Source of the DNA: Desulfocorpusculum sp964414345
GTDB lineage: Bacteria; Desulfobacterota; Desulfocorpusculales; Desulfocorpusculum
DNA length: 40,830 nucleotides
NCBI GenBank assembly: GCA_964414345.1
Contig: CAYPWF010000034.1
Span: forward strand, 1 to 40,830
Direction of reading: 5' to 3'
The notes under the pieces: generated by a model
What the model saw: the letters and a program-made list of their open reading frames with translations, nothing else
Database searches by the model: none
What the model was told of the DNA's origin: nothing
Made by a program: the position numbers and the translations under genes
In this document: positions 15,961-24,036 of the stretch, piece by piece
How positions within the stretch are numbered: position 1 is the stretch's first letter
How the letters are laid out: each line of letters starts with the position of its first letter

Positions 15961-17439
15961 GTGATCCTTCTATTGCTTTTGGGCGTGATAGGATCGGGGA
16001 TGGCTTTTTCTACGTGTCAGGCCGCCCAGCTGAGCGAGGCCACCCAGACATGCCTTGCATGCCATGTATCTGTGATGCCGGGCATCCACGGGGACTGGTT
16101 GAGCAGCCGCCATTCTCGCGTGGCCCCAGCAGATGCAATGGCCTTGCCGAAAGCCCAGAAACGCATCTCCGCATCAAGTGTTGAGGGCTCCCTGGGGCAG
16201 ACGGCTGTGGGCTGTGCCGAATGCCATATGCTGCGCCCCGAGGAACACCCCGACTCCTTTGAGCACAACGGCTTTCGTATCCACACGGTGGTCTCCCCCG
16301 CAGACTGCGCCACTTGTCATCCGGTGGAAGTTGAGCAATACAAGCAAAATATAATGTCCCATGCCTTTGGGAATCTGATGGACAATGCTCTTTTCAGCCT
16401 CTTGGCAGCATCCATCAATGGGGTGCACGCCTTAGCTCCAAAGGGGCTGGATCAGGGCTCTCAAGACCCTCTCACACTATCCGACTCCTGCCTCTCCTGC
16501 CACGGGACCAAGGTACAAGTGATGCAACTCAAGAAGCGCCCTACATCCATGGGTGAGATGGAATTCCCTGTTCTATCCGGATGGCCCAATCAAGGTGTGG
16601 GCAGAATAAACCCAGATGCAAGCATGGGATCCTGCACAGCATGTCATACCAGGCATGCTTTCTCAATAGAGGTGGCCAGGAAACCCCAGACCTGCTCCCA
16701 ATGCCATCAAGGCCCCGACGTGCCCGCCTTCCCAGTGTATAAGGTAAGCAAACATGGAAACCTTTACGAAGCGCAAGCAAACAAGTGGAATTTCCAGGAA
16801 GTCCCCTGGCGGCTGGGAAAGGATTTCACAGCCCCTACCTGTGCTGCATGCCATGCTAGCCTTTTGGCCGGCCCCGATGGGGAAGTGTTGGTGGAGCGCA
16901 CCCATAGAATGAACGACAGGCTCCCATGGCGGCTTTTCGGGCTCGTGTACTCCCACCCCCATCCTCAGAGCCCGGAGACCAGCAAGATCCGAAACAAGGC
17001 GGGCCTGCCACTCCCCACGGAACTTACAGGGGAACCCGCGGATCTCTTCCTGATCCAACCGCAAGAACTAACTACCAGGCTGCAGAACATGAAGGAGGTC
17101 TGTTGGAACTGTCATTCCACCTCCTGGGTGGAAGCCCATTTCCAGAAACTGGAAAACACCCTCAGTAGTACCAACCAGTCCACCCTGGCGGCCACAAGAA
17201 TCCTCCTACGGGCGTGGGAACAGGGCCTGGCCTCCCAAGAGAATCCTTTTGAGGAGCCCATAGAAAAAAGCTGGGTTCAGCAATGGCTTTTTTTCGCCAA
17301 CTCCACCAGGTTCGCGTCGGCCATGGGTGGAGCAGACTACGGGGTGTTTGCCAACGGCCGTTGGAACCTGTCCAAAAACATCTCAGAGATGTGGGAGTGG
17401 CTAAGGCAGGCTGAAGCTTCAAGGAAGGAGAAGAAATAA
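15961..17439 (+). CDS. Octahaem c-type cytochrome, hydroxylamine oxidoreductase (HAO) family
   Basis: A 492-residue exported cytochrome with eight CXXCH sites (CLACH, CAECH, CATCH, CLSCH, CTACH, CSQCH, CAACH, CWNCH). The order and flanking blocks match the HAO family: a haem 1 site followed by PGIHGDWLSSRH, TVVSPADCATCH, then HAFSIEVARKPQTCSQCH, GKDFTAPTCAACH and a helical C-terminus ending AMGGADYGVF. HAO-type octahaems oxidise hydroxylamine or, in anaerobes, reduce nitrite, hydroxylamine or NO. A signal peptide (MILLLLLGVIGSGMAF) indicates the periplasm. The start is GTG with GGGGAGGG eight bases before. There is no C-terminal membrane anchor. Whether it works reductively or oxidatively cannot be told from sequence. 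Confidence 0.88.
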   Translation: MILLLLLGVIGSGMAFSTCQAAQLSEATQTCLACHVSVMPGIHGDWLSSRHSRVAPADAMALPKAQKRISASSVEGSLGQTAVGCAECHMLRPEEHPDSFEHNGFRIHTVVSPADCATCHPVEVEQYKQNIMSHAFGNLMDNALFSLLAASINGVHALAPKGLDQGSQDPLTLSDSCLSCHGTKVQVMQLKKRPTSMGEMEFPVLSGWPNQGVGRINPDASMGSCTACHTRHAFSIEVARKPQTCSQCHQGPDVPAFPVYKVSKHGNLYEAQANKWNFQEVPWRLGKDFTAPTCAACHASLLAGPDGEVLVERTHRMNDRLPWRLFGLVYSHPHPQSPETSKIRNKAGLPLPTELTGEPADLFLIQPQELTTRLQNMKEVCWNCHSTSWVEAHFQKLENTLSSTNQSTLAATRILLRAWEQGLASQENPFEEPIEKSWVQQWLFFANSTRFASAMGGADYGVFANGRWNLSKNISEMWEWLRQAEASRKEKK

Positions 17440-17441
17440 CC

Positions 17442-19706
17442 TTGGGTGTAAGGCCAGAAGAATTTTCCAGATGCCCAGCTCCGGGATCCTGGGGAGGGCT
17501 GCTCAAGAACTTGGAAGCTTTGAGGAAAACAGCTCTGGCGGTGCTGGTCCTTTGGGCTTTACTTTCCTTTCAAGTGGAGTCCATGGGGAAGGAGCCCCTC
17601 TTTCTACCCCCTTTGAAGCCTGAGCAGTTGGAGCGATACAGGCCGCCAAGCCCTGGAGAACCACTTGTGTTCGCTGTGCCCAATTACGTCTCCCTTACTC
17701 CTTGGAACTCAGGTTCCTGGCAGGACTTGGGGGATTTGCGAGTTTGGAGCTTGAAGATAAGAGCCCCTGGAGCCCTGTCCCTGAGCTTCGGTTTTGGGAA
17801 GTTTAGACTCCCGCCAGGGGGCTCCTTGCTAGTTCGAAGCCCCGAGCAGGGGATTCTGTTGGGCCCTTTCACGGATAAGGATAACAGTTACCACGGCCAG
17901 TTGTGGACCCCGGTGCTACCTGGCTCAAGCGCGGATTTGGAGCTCAGGGTTCCCAGGCATGCGACCAACCACGTGCAGCTGGAGCTCACCTCCCTAAATC
18001 AGGGATTCCGGCCCCTGCCCCAGGAAGTAAAGACCCTGGGTCGTGAGCCTTTGCTCTCGGGGGTAACGGCTGCTGCGGGGGACTGCAATGTGGACGTGGT
18101 CTGCCCAGAGGCAGAGTTTTGGGAGCAGGAAATCCGCTCCGTGGGGCTCCTCACCGTGAGAGGCCGGGCCATCTGCAGCGGAACTCTTCTGAACAACACC
18201 TCCCAGGATCTGAGCCCATACTTCCTCACGGCAAACCACTGCGGTATAACTCCGGAGAACGCCCAGTCGGTCGTTGTTTATTGGAATTACCAAAAGTCCA
18301 GCTGCAGGGGATTGCAGGACGGGTCCTTGAGCCAGTCCACTCAGGGCTCCTTTTTCAGGGCCAGCTGGAGCGCCCAGGAGGGATCGGATTTCACCTTGCT
18401 GGAACTGGCCTCCAGGCCGCAGCCCGCCTTCTTTCCTCACTGGGCCGGCTGGGATCGCAGGAGCCTTCTGCCGAGGGGAGCTGTTGCCATCCATCATCCC
18501 CAAGGGGCTGAAAAGAGCATCAGCTTCGATGGGGATCAGCTCAGCCTTGCCTCGGCTTCAGACGGCCTGGGGGTAGGGGATCCCAAAATCTACCTGAAGG
18601 TGGGGGCCTGGGACCTGGGCACCACAGAGCCAGGCTCCTCGGGCTGCGGACTTTGGAACATGGAGCACAAACTGGTGGGACAGCTTTGGGGGGGGACCGC
18701 TTCCTGCGAATTCCCCCAGGGCTCCGACTATTTCGGCAGTTTTTGGGCTTCCTGGGAGGGAAGCGGCACCCCCTCCACACGGCTTAGGGAACATCTGGAT
18801 CCTTTGGGGACCGATCAGGAGACCATGGAGGGTAGAGACTGGTGCGTGCCGCCCCAAGTGGAATTTCTTGTTTCTCCCAATCCGGCTGCCTTGGGAGAAG
18901 AAGTGGTTTTTACCAGTCAGGTGACCTCAGGAGTTCCGCCCTACAGATATTCCTGGGACCTAAATGGAGACGGCTTCCAAGACTGTGACTCACCTGATTG
19001 TGTTTTTTCCTACTCTTATCCATTTGAGGGAAATGTGCGGCTCCTCGTGGAAGACTCACAGCCCTGCCCTGCTGTTGTTACTGGGGGTATGACAGTGGTG
19101 GACCCGGAACAAGGGATTCGGCTCGTGTCCCCTGCAGAGGGAGACCTAGTCCCCTCGGGCAGCCGTTTTTTGGTTAGGTGGTTCGCCCCCCGCAGTGCTG
19201 TGCATTTCAAGTTGCTCTATTCCACTCACAAGGGAAGGAGGTGGCGGCTTCTCACAGACCAGGCAACAGGCTCCCAGTACGAGTGGGAAGTGCCCATCCC
19301 AGCTCAAAATAGGAAGCGATCAGTATTCAAAATCATAGGATATGATCAGCAGGGGAACAAAGTGGGCTCTGACAGATCTGAAGGGTTCTTCAGTATCGGG
19401 GTGATTCAACTAACCACCCTCAAGGGAGGTGAAATTCTTCAGTCAGGAGAGCCTTATCCCATCTCTTGGATCACCTATGAAACCATTCGCCCAGTGCAAT
19501 CCGTAAAAATCCTCTTTAGCTCCAACAACAAGCTTACTTGGAAAAGGTTGGCCAAGGTGACAGGTAACCCCGGTTCCATTGTTGTGAGCATTCCCACTGT
19601 TAACAAGAGAAAGCCTAATTGCTGGCTCAAGGTCGTCTTGCTGGATTCCAATGGAATGCCAGTGGGAGCGGACAGCACTGAGGAACCCTTCACTGTTCTG
19701 CCTTAA
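17442..19706 (+). CDS. Secreted trypsin-like serine endopeptidase (lysyl-endopeptidase type) with PKD and C-terminal beta repeats
   Basis: A 754-residue exported protease. After a hydrophobic signal segment (TALAVLVLWALLSF) and a ~180-residue beta-rich propeptide-like region comes an S1 peptidase domain of the Achromobacter lysyl endopeptidase type. Its catalytic His is in YFLTANHC, Asp in SDFTLLELA and Ser in TEPGSSGCGLW; paired cysteines (CNVDVVC and others) suggest disulfides. A PKD domain (YSWDLNGDGFQDCDSPDC) and two related ~95-residue beta repeats follow (GIRLVSPAEGD... and IQLTTLKGGE...). The start is TTG at 17442, two bases after the cytochrome stop; an in-frame TTG at 17511 gives a cleaner signal peptide. 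It probably degrades external protein. Link to the cytochrome is only by position. Confidence 0.85.
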   Translation: MGVRPEEFSRCPAPGSWGGLLKNLEALRKTALAVLVLWALLSFQVESMGKEPLFLPPLKPEQLERYRPPSPGEPLVFAVPNYVSLTPWNSGSWQDLGDLRVWSLKIRAPGALSLSFGFGKFRLPPGGSLLVRSPEQGILLGPFTDKDNSYHGQLWTPVLPGSSADLELRVPRHATNHVQLELTSLNQGFRPLPQEVKTLGREPLLSGVTAAAGDCNVDVVCPEAEFWEQEIRSVGLLTVRGRAICSGTLLNNTSQDLSPYFLTANHCGITPENAQSVVVYWNYQKSSCRGLQDGSLSQSTQGSFFRASWSAQEGSDFTLLELASRPQPAFFPHWAGWDRRSLLPRGAVAIHHPQGAEKSISFDGDQLSLASASDGLGVGDPKIYLKVGAWDLGTTEPGSSGCGLWNMEHKLVGQLWGGTASCEFPQGSDYFGSFWASWEGSGTPSTRLREHLDPLGTDQETMEGRDWCVPPQVEFLVSPNPAALGEEVVFTSQVTSGVPPYRYSWDLNGDGFQDCDSPDCVFSYSYPFEGNVRLLVEDSQPCPAVVTGGMTVVDPEQGIRLVSPAEGDLVPSGSRFLVRWFAPRSAVHFKLLYSTHKGRRWRLLTDQATGSQYEWEVPIPAQNRKRSVFKIIGYDQQGNKVGSDRSEGFFSIGVIQLTTLKGGEILQSGEPYPISWITYETIRPVQSVKILFSSNNKLTWKRLAKVTGNPGSIVVSIPTVNKRKPNCWLKVVLLDSNGMPVGADSTEEPFTVLP

Positions 19707-19736
19707 AAAGAAAAGGAGCCCTCGGCCTTGGGCCTG
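19704..19736 (-). terminator. Probable rho-independent terminator after the cysteine desulfurase gene
   Basis: On the minus strand a short hairpin (GGCCC with GGGCT around AAGGCCGA) is followed by CTCCTTTTCTTTTT. It lies in the 31-bp gap between two convergent genes. The stem is only four to five pairs, so strength is uncertain. Confidence 0.4.
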
Positions 19737-19737
19737 C

Positions 19738-20904
19738 CTAAGACCTCTTCAATATTCGGGAGAACCAACCCCTGAGCCCTTTTCTCCTACGTGAAGCCCA
19801 ATTCCTCACGGCCTCCAGCGCCTGGTCTACCTCTTCTTTTGCGGTCCATCTGCCCAGGCTGAATCGCACAGCCCCCATGGCCACTTCTTCGGGGACGCCC
19901 ATGGCGCGGAGCACCGGGGAGATCTCCCCGGTGCCCTCGTGGCAGGCCGAGCCCACAGAGGCACACACCTCTCCCAGCTCCTGCAGAAGCAAAGGTCCGG
20001 CAATCCCCCTGAAAGAAACGTTCAAGGTATTGGGAAGCCTTTGCTCAGGGTGACCGTTCAGCTCAAGCCCTCTCACGGCTTCCTGTAAGCCTTTGTGCAA
20101 AACCTCCCTGAGTTCTCTTACGCGCAAGATCTCCTCAGGCAAAACCTTTCCCGCAAGCTCACAGGCTTCTCCCAAAGCCACCACCAGCGGCACACTTTCC
20201 GTGCCCGCCCTTCTTCCTCCCTCCTGAGAAGCCCCTTTTATGAAAGAGGGGAAGGCCACGCCCTCCCGCACAAAGAGGGCTCCCACGCCTTTGGGTGCAT
20301 AAAGCTTGTGACCAGCAATCGTCAGGAAATCCACTCCCAGCTCTCTCACTGAAAAGGAAATTTTCCCAACACTTTGGGCAGCATCCGTGTGAAACAAGAC
20401 CCCTGCTTCCCTGGCTACACGGGCTATCTCCGGGATGGGTTGTATGGTGCCCACCTCGTTGTTGGCATGCATGATGCTGATGAGAATCGTATGGGGCTTG
20501 AGGGCCCTGCGCACGTCTTGTGGGTCCACCAGGCAATGGCCATCCACAGGCAGGTAGGTAACCTCCACCCCTTCTGTTTCCAGGAATCGGCAGGGCTCCA
20601 GCACCGATGGATGCTCGCACTGAGCGGTGATCACGTGCCGTGGCTTTCCGCTGTATGCCCTAGCCAGGGCCTGTATGACCGTGTTGTTGGATTCGCTGCC
20701 GCCGCTTGTGAAAACTATCTCCGATGCATTGGCCCCCAGCAAGAAAGCCACCTTTTGCCTGGCTTTCTCCACAGCCTCCCGAGCAACCCTGCCCAGAGCA
20801 TGCCCGCTGCTAGGGTTTCCGAAATGCTCCTTTAGAAAAGGCAGCATTGCCTCAAGCACCCTCGGGTCAACCGGTGTGGTGGCGTTGTAATCCAGATAGA
20901 TCAT
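19738..20904 (-). CDS. Cysteine desulfurase (NifS/IscS type)
   Basis: A pyridoxal-phosphate enzyme of 388 residues that takes sulfur from cysteine for Fe-S clusters or thiolation. Seen: YLDYNATTPVDP at the N-terminus, the SGGSESNN loop, NNEVGTIQPI, HTDAAQSVGKI, the PLP lysine in AGHKLYAPKGVG, GTESVPLVVALGEA, and the mobile cysteine loop SACHEGTGEISPVLRAMG. The long loop places it in group I (NifS/IscS). The start at 20904 is preferred because AAAGGGGGAAGC precedes it; an ATG at 20922 has no spacer to its ribosome site. It is not part of an isc or nif operon here: its neighbours are the convergent protease and a repeat copy. The many Fe-S proteins nearby would all need such an enzyme. Confidence 0.94.
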   Translation of the reverse strand: MIYLDYNATTPVDPRVLEAMLPFLKEHFGNPSSGHALGRVAREAVEKARQKVAFLLGANASEIVFTSGGSESNNTVIQALARAYSGKPRHVITAQCEHPSVLEPCRFLETEGVEVTYLPVDGHCLVDPQDVRRALKPHTILISIMHANNEVGTIQPIPEIARVAREAGVLFHTDAAQSVGKISFSVRELGVDFLTIAGHKLYAPKGVGALFVREGVAFPSFIKGASQEGGRRAGTESVPLVVALGEACELAGKVLPEEILRVRELREVLHKGLQEAVRGLELNGHPEQRLPNTLNVSFRGIAGPLLLQELGEVCASVGSACHEGTGEISPVLRAMGVPEEVAMGAVRFSLGRWTAKEEVDQALEAVRNWASRRRKGLRGWFSRILKRS

Positions 20905-20949
20905 GCTTCCCCCTTTACTCATCCTTTGAAGAAAAAAAACCCTTCACCT

Positions 20950-21146
20950 TAACCCAGATTGTGCTCCCAAGCCTTTGAGTTTGGGGGCTGCGCTCCCCCA
21001 AAGCCTGCTTACGCTTTGGCATATCCAGGCTCAAACCAGGCCCAAATCTCAAACCCAAAACCAGGGTGTTTTTTGCATAGACCGGTTTGTCCTAACATAT
21101 CCTAAAGATAACTTGCATTGCCCACCCACTGTGAGCAGTGCAGGCT
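20950..21146 (+). repeat. Dispersed ~195-bp repeat, copy A
   Basis: Begins TAACCCAGATTGTGCTCCCAA and holds the shared hairpin TTTGGGGG-CTGCGCT-CCCCCAAA, then the blocks CTCAAACC, AAACCCAAAACCAGGGTG, TTTTTTGCATAGACCGG and GTCCTAACATATCCTAAAGAT. It ends in a weakly paired GCATTG...CAGTGC...GGCT. Closest by eye to copies at 30487 and 40304. It lies between the cysteine desulfurase (divergent) and the PrmA-like gene, a 410-bp gap in which I see no gene; the rest of the gap is AT-rich and may hold the promoter of the PrmA-like gene. Confidence 0.85.
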
Positions 21147-21314
21147 GGAAGTTCCCATACAACAGAGCATGCAAGCCAGCTTAAGGCCTTTTTTTTGGGC
21201 CCACTATTTGATTGGGTCGGCAATCCCAAAAACCAAAGCAGACTTCTTTAGAATATAACCCCTGGAGCCAACCTGCCAAGAACAACTTTACAGGGAAGCA
21301 GCAGGCCCCGTAAT

Positions 21315-22289
21315 ATGAGCCTCATGGCTCGCACATTCAACAATATCCTGACAAGCCCCATGGCGGTGAAAATAAGGGTTGTGGCCTCAGCGCAGGCGGC
21401 CTGTCTAATAGCTCCTGTGCTTTCAGAGCTGGGTGGGCGGGGGGTTCACTCCCATGCTTTGGAGGGAGGAGTTTGGGAGCTTGTAACATGGGTGGAGCAG
21501 GAGAGCTTTCGCCCAAGTAGGCTGGGCCGCATCAAACACTTGTGTGTGAGTCTTTCCAGGTACCTGGGAGATGTTTTGCTGGACTGGGAGCCGCAGGAGC
21601 TAAGTAGGCTTCCCTCAAGAGCTCAAAAACGTTTTTTCGGGCTCTTCCAGGTTACCCCGAGACTCTGGGTGGGCCCCCCCGGCACAAAAGTAGAACTTGG
21701 GGAAGCCCAGAATATCTTGGAGCTGGAGGTAGGCCAAGCAGAGCATTGCGGCCTTGAGCCTGCCAGCCGCTCGGCCCTTCTGCTTCTGGAAGAGCTTCTT
21801 TCCAGGGAGAGAATCACCAGGGGTTTGGATGTAAAGGCCGGAACCGGGCTTTTTTCCATGGCTGCCGCCCTTTGGGGAGTGGAGAGGGTCTTGGCCCTGG
21901 ATGAGGAACCCCATGCTGTTAGGGTGGCCCGCAGTAACCTCAGGAGAAATCAGCTGGCAGAAATAGTAAGGGTCAGGTGTATTCCCCTCAAGAAGTGGGG
22001 GGGACTACAGGATTTGGTAATAGCCGTGGCTTCACAGAGGGTTTTGCGCAGGGAAATGACCCATATTCTGAGAAGGGTGTGCCCAGGAGGTTGGCTGCTT
22101 CTGGGAGGCCTAAGAAGCCCTCATGTTGAGGGGTTCCTGTCCAGATGCTGCCCCCCATTTTCACTTGAGGCTAGGAAAAAAGAGCTTTGGTGGGAAACGC
22201 TTCTTCTGCGCCTGAGGAGACCCGCCGGACACACCTCAGTCCAAATACCGGGTCATGACTCATGTGTCAATGGTAAGAAAGTTGAGTGA
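21315..22289 (+). CDS. PrmA-like methyltransferase with degenerate AdoMet site
   Basis: A 324-residue protein with the layout of ribosomal protein L11 methyltransferase (PrmA): an N-terminal substrate domain, then a Rossmann methyltransferase from about residue 160. The AdoMet loop, normally DxGCGSG, reads DVKAGTGLFSMAAA, and the motif following it, VLALDEEPHAVRVARSNLRRNQL, is PrmA-like. The catalytic-site strand that is usually an N-rich ...ANI/L... reads DLVIAVASQ. So the fold is kept while key positions differ; it may be a divergent methyltransferase or have lost activity. Starts at 21324 and 21360 are also possible; 21360 aligns best with the PrmA N-terminus. A GNAT acetyltransferase follows after three bases. 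Confidence 0.65.
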   Translation: MSLMARTFNNILTSPMAVKIRVVASAQAACLIAPVLSELGGRGVHSHALEGGVWELVTWVEQESFRPSRLGRIKHLCVSLSRYLGDVLLDWEPQELSRLPSRAQKRFFGLFQVTPRLWVGPPGTKVELGEAQNILELEVGQAEHCGLEPASRSALLLLEELLSRERITRGLDVKAGTGLFSMAAALWGVERVLALDEEPHAVRVARSNLRRNQLAEIVRVRCIPLKKWGGLQDLVIAVASQRVLRREMTHILRRVCPGGWLLLGGLRSPHVEGFLSRCCPPFSLEARKKELWWETLLLRLRRPAGHTSVQIPGHDSCVNGKKVE

Positions 22290-22292
22290 GCA

Positions 22293-22775
22293 ATGCTGCT
22301 AGACATGCTGGTGCCCCTGTTCTCTCTTCCGGATCCAAGCCCAAGTTTAGCCAGACTGGCCTCCTTAGGCATAGAGGTGCGCCGCGCAAGGAGCAGGGAG
22401 GAGGGAGTATTGGTGGACTGGGTGGGAAAGAACTTCTCCCAGGGGTGGGCCTCGGAATGCAGAGCGGCCATGAGTAGAATACCGCCTGCCTGCTTCGTAG
22501 CCATGCAACAAGGGGAACTATTGGGATTTGCCTGCTTTGAGGCGGCTTATCGGGGCTTTTTCGGACCCATGGGAGTTGAAGAAACACACCGGGGTAAGGG
22601 ATTAGGCAAAGCTTTACTGATTTGCGCATTGAAGGCAATGGCTGAAAGTGGTTACCAATACGCCATCATAGGGGAGGTGGGGCCAGCGGCTTTTTATGAG
22701 AAAGTGGTCAATGCAAAAATAATACCCTGCTCCTCTGACCGCCTGGAGAATCGGAACAGAACCCCCCTCCTATGA
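22293..22775 (+). CDS. GNAT-family N-acetyltransferase
   Basis: A 160-residue acetyltransferase. The acetyl-CoA loop is clear as THRGKGLGKALLICALKAM, with the preceding beta strand FFGPMGVEE and the following strand YAIIGEVGPAAFYEKV. Substrate is unknown; the family acetylates amines from amino-sugars to protein N-termini. It begins three bases after the PrmA-like gene, so a shared transcript is likely. Pairing of a PrmA-like protein with a GNAT enzyme suggests modification of a ribosomal protein, but that is only a guess. A repeat copy starts 14 bp downstream. Confidence 0.85.
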   Translation: MLLDMLVPLFSLPDPSPSLARLASLGIEVRRARSREEGVLVDWVGKNFSQGWASECRAAMSRIPPACFVAMQQGELLGFACFEAAYRGFFGPMGVEETHRGKGLGKALLICALKAMAESGYQYAIIGEVGPAAFYEKVVNAKIIPCSSDRLENRNRTPLL

Positions 22776-22789
22776 TCCTCTATGGGACT

Positions 22790-22984
22790 TAGCCCGCATT
22801 ATTCACGATGAGTGAATTATGCGGTCTATCTTAATGACATCCTTTGAGAAACCGGTCTATGCTCAAAAGCACCCTGATTTTCATCTCCAGATTTCCTGCT
22901 TTGAGTCGGAATATGTCGAAGTGTACCGGGGGCTTGGGGGCGTAGCCCCCAAAGTTATGGACTTTGGAGAATTATCCGGGTTAG
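22790..22984 (-). repeat. Dispersed ~195-bp repeat, copy E (most intact)
   Basis: Both ends are complete. Read leftward it starts CTAACCCGGATAATTCTCC and ends in GTGAATAATGCGGGCTA, so the two ends are near-matching inverted repeats of about 15 bp, each flanked by TA. A perfect internal hairpin TTGGGGGC-GTA-GCCCCCAA lies at about 22934-22952. The end at 22791-22827 is itself a near-perfect 16-bp-arm hairpin around GATGA. The first bases of the repeat supply the TAA stop of yraN (22981-22983). Confidence 0.92.
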
Positions 22985-23361
22985 CCCAGCTCCAAATCAA
23001 AGGCATTGGGAATTATCTCCACCCTGGGAGTGCCGCCTTGGGAATGGAAATCCACCTCAACAACGTCAAAACGAGCGCTTACCCCTTCCATTCTTTTTTG
23101 TTTCAAGTAGAACATGGCCACCTGGGAAAGCTTTCTGCGTTTCCTGGAGTCCACCCTCTCCCGAGGCGAAATCCCCCGGGCAAAGCCGCTTTTCACTTCC
23201 ACGAAGACCAGGGTTTTCCCCTCAAGGGCAACCAGGTCAAGCTCCCCAAGGGCACATCGGTAGTTCTGCTCTAGGATCTTGTATCCGCAACGCCTAAGGG
23301 CCTTGGCTGCTGCATCTTCCCCCTCAGCCCCCACTAAAGGACGGGATCCTTCAGATTCCAT
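22981..23361 (-). CDS. UPF0102 (YraN) family protein, endonuclease-like
   Basis: A 126-residue YraN-family protein. The family core is complete: GEDAAAKALRRCGYKILEQNYRC, then GELDLVALEGKTLVFVEVKSG, the E-x-D ... E-V-K set of a PD-(D/E)XK nuclease fold, and the closing FDVVEVDF. Function in vivo is not settled for the family. It overlaps the end of rnhB by 11 bases, the common rnhB-yraN pair. Its stop codon lies in the border of a repeat copy, so the insertion may have set the present C-terminus. Confidence 0.9.
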   Translation of the reverse strand: MESEGSRPLVGAEGEDAAAKALRRCGYKILEQNYRCALGELDLVALEGKTLVFVEVKSGFARGISPRERVDSRKRRKLSQVAMFYLKQKRMEGVSARFDVVEVDFHSQGGTPRVEIIPNAFDLELG

Positions 23362-24022
23362 TGCAGTTTTTCTCCGACCTCAGAGCAATGCTTCGAAAAC
23401 TTCTTCTGTGTATGGGGCACATGCCGTGGCTGCGAATGGCCTGCAGGTGTTCCTTGGTGCCGTATCCTTTGTGCTTCCCAAAGCCGTATTGAGGATATTG
23501 CTCATGGTATTGGCTCATCAGCCTGTCCCTTGTGACCTTGGCCAGCACTGAAGCCGCGGAAACGGAGTGGCTTCTTTGATCTCCTTTGATCATGGTGAAC
23601 TGGAGTGCTGGATGCCTGATCCTCATGGTCCCGTCCACCAAGAGCGCCACGGGCTGGGGATCCAGCCCTGATACGGCCTTTTCCATGGCTCTTCGAGTGG
23701 CCTCTAAAATATTAATGCGGTCTATTTCCGAAGCCTCCACAATGCCAACACCCCAACAAAGGGCCGCCTTCTGAATCTCCTCAAAAAGAAACTCCCTCTG
23801 AGAGGGTCTCAGAAGCTTGGAGTCTCTCAAACCTTTGAGCCTTGTCCCAGGGGGCAATATAACTGCAGCAGCCACCACCGGCCCGGCCAGAGGACCTCTG
23901 CCGGCCTCATCCACCCCTGCCAGAGGAGAAAACCCTCTTTGCCTGAGCGTCTCATCCAAAACCCAGGGTTCCTGCTCCAAGCTCATCCCGTCCAGGAGGC
24001 TCATCTGCCTGGGCTTTTCCAT
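23351..24022 (-). CDS. rnhB: Ribonuclease HII
   Basis: A 223-residue RNase HII, which removes ribonucleotides and RNA primers from DNA-RNA hybrids. The active-site motif DEAGRGPLAGPVVAAAVI holds the first acidic residues, LLVDGT the third, and STMIKGD and KVTRDRLM-type blocks follow. The end, HRRSFRSIAL, is also typical. It starts 14 bp after the L19 gene. It overlaps yraN by 11 bases. Position is the usual rplS-rnhB-yraN order. Confidence 0.97.
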   Translation of the reverse strand: MEKPRQMSLLDGMSLEQEPWVLDETLRQRGFSPLAGVDEAGRGPLAGPVVAAAVILPPGTRLKGLRDSKLLRPSQREFLFEEIQKAALCWGVGIVEASEIDRINILEATRRAMEKAVSGLDPQPVALLVDGTMRIRHPALQFTMIKGDQRSHSVSAASVLAKVTRDRLMSQYHEQYPQYGFGKHKGYGTKEHLQAIRSHGMCPIHRRSFRSIALRSEKNCNGI

Positions 24023-24036
24023 TAACCCCCCGGGCC

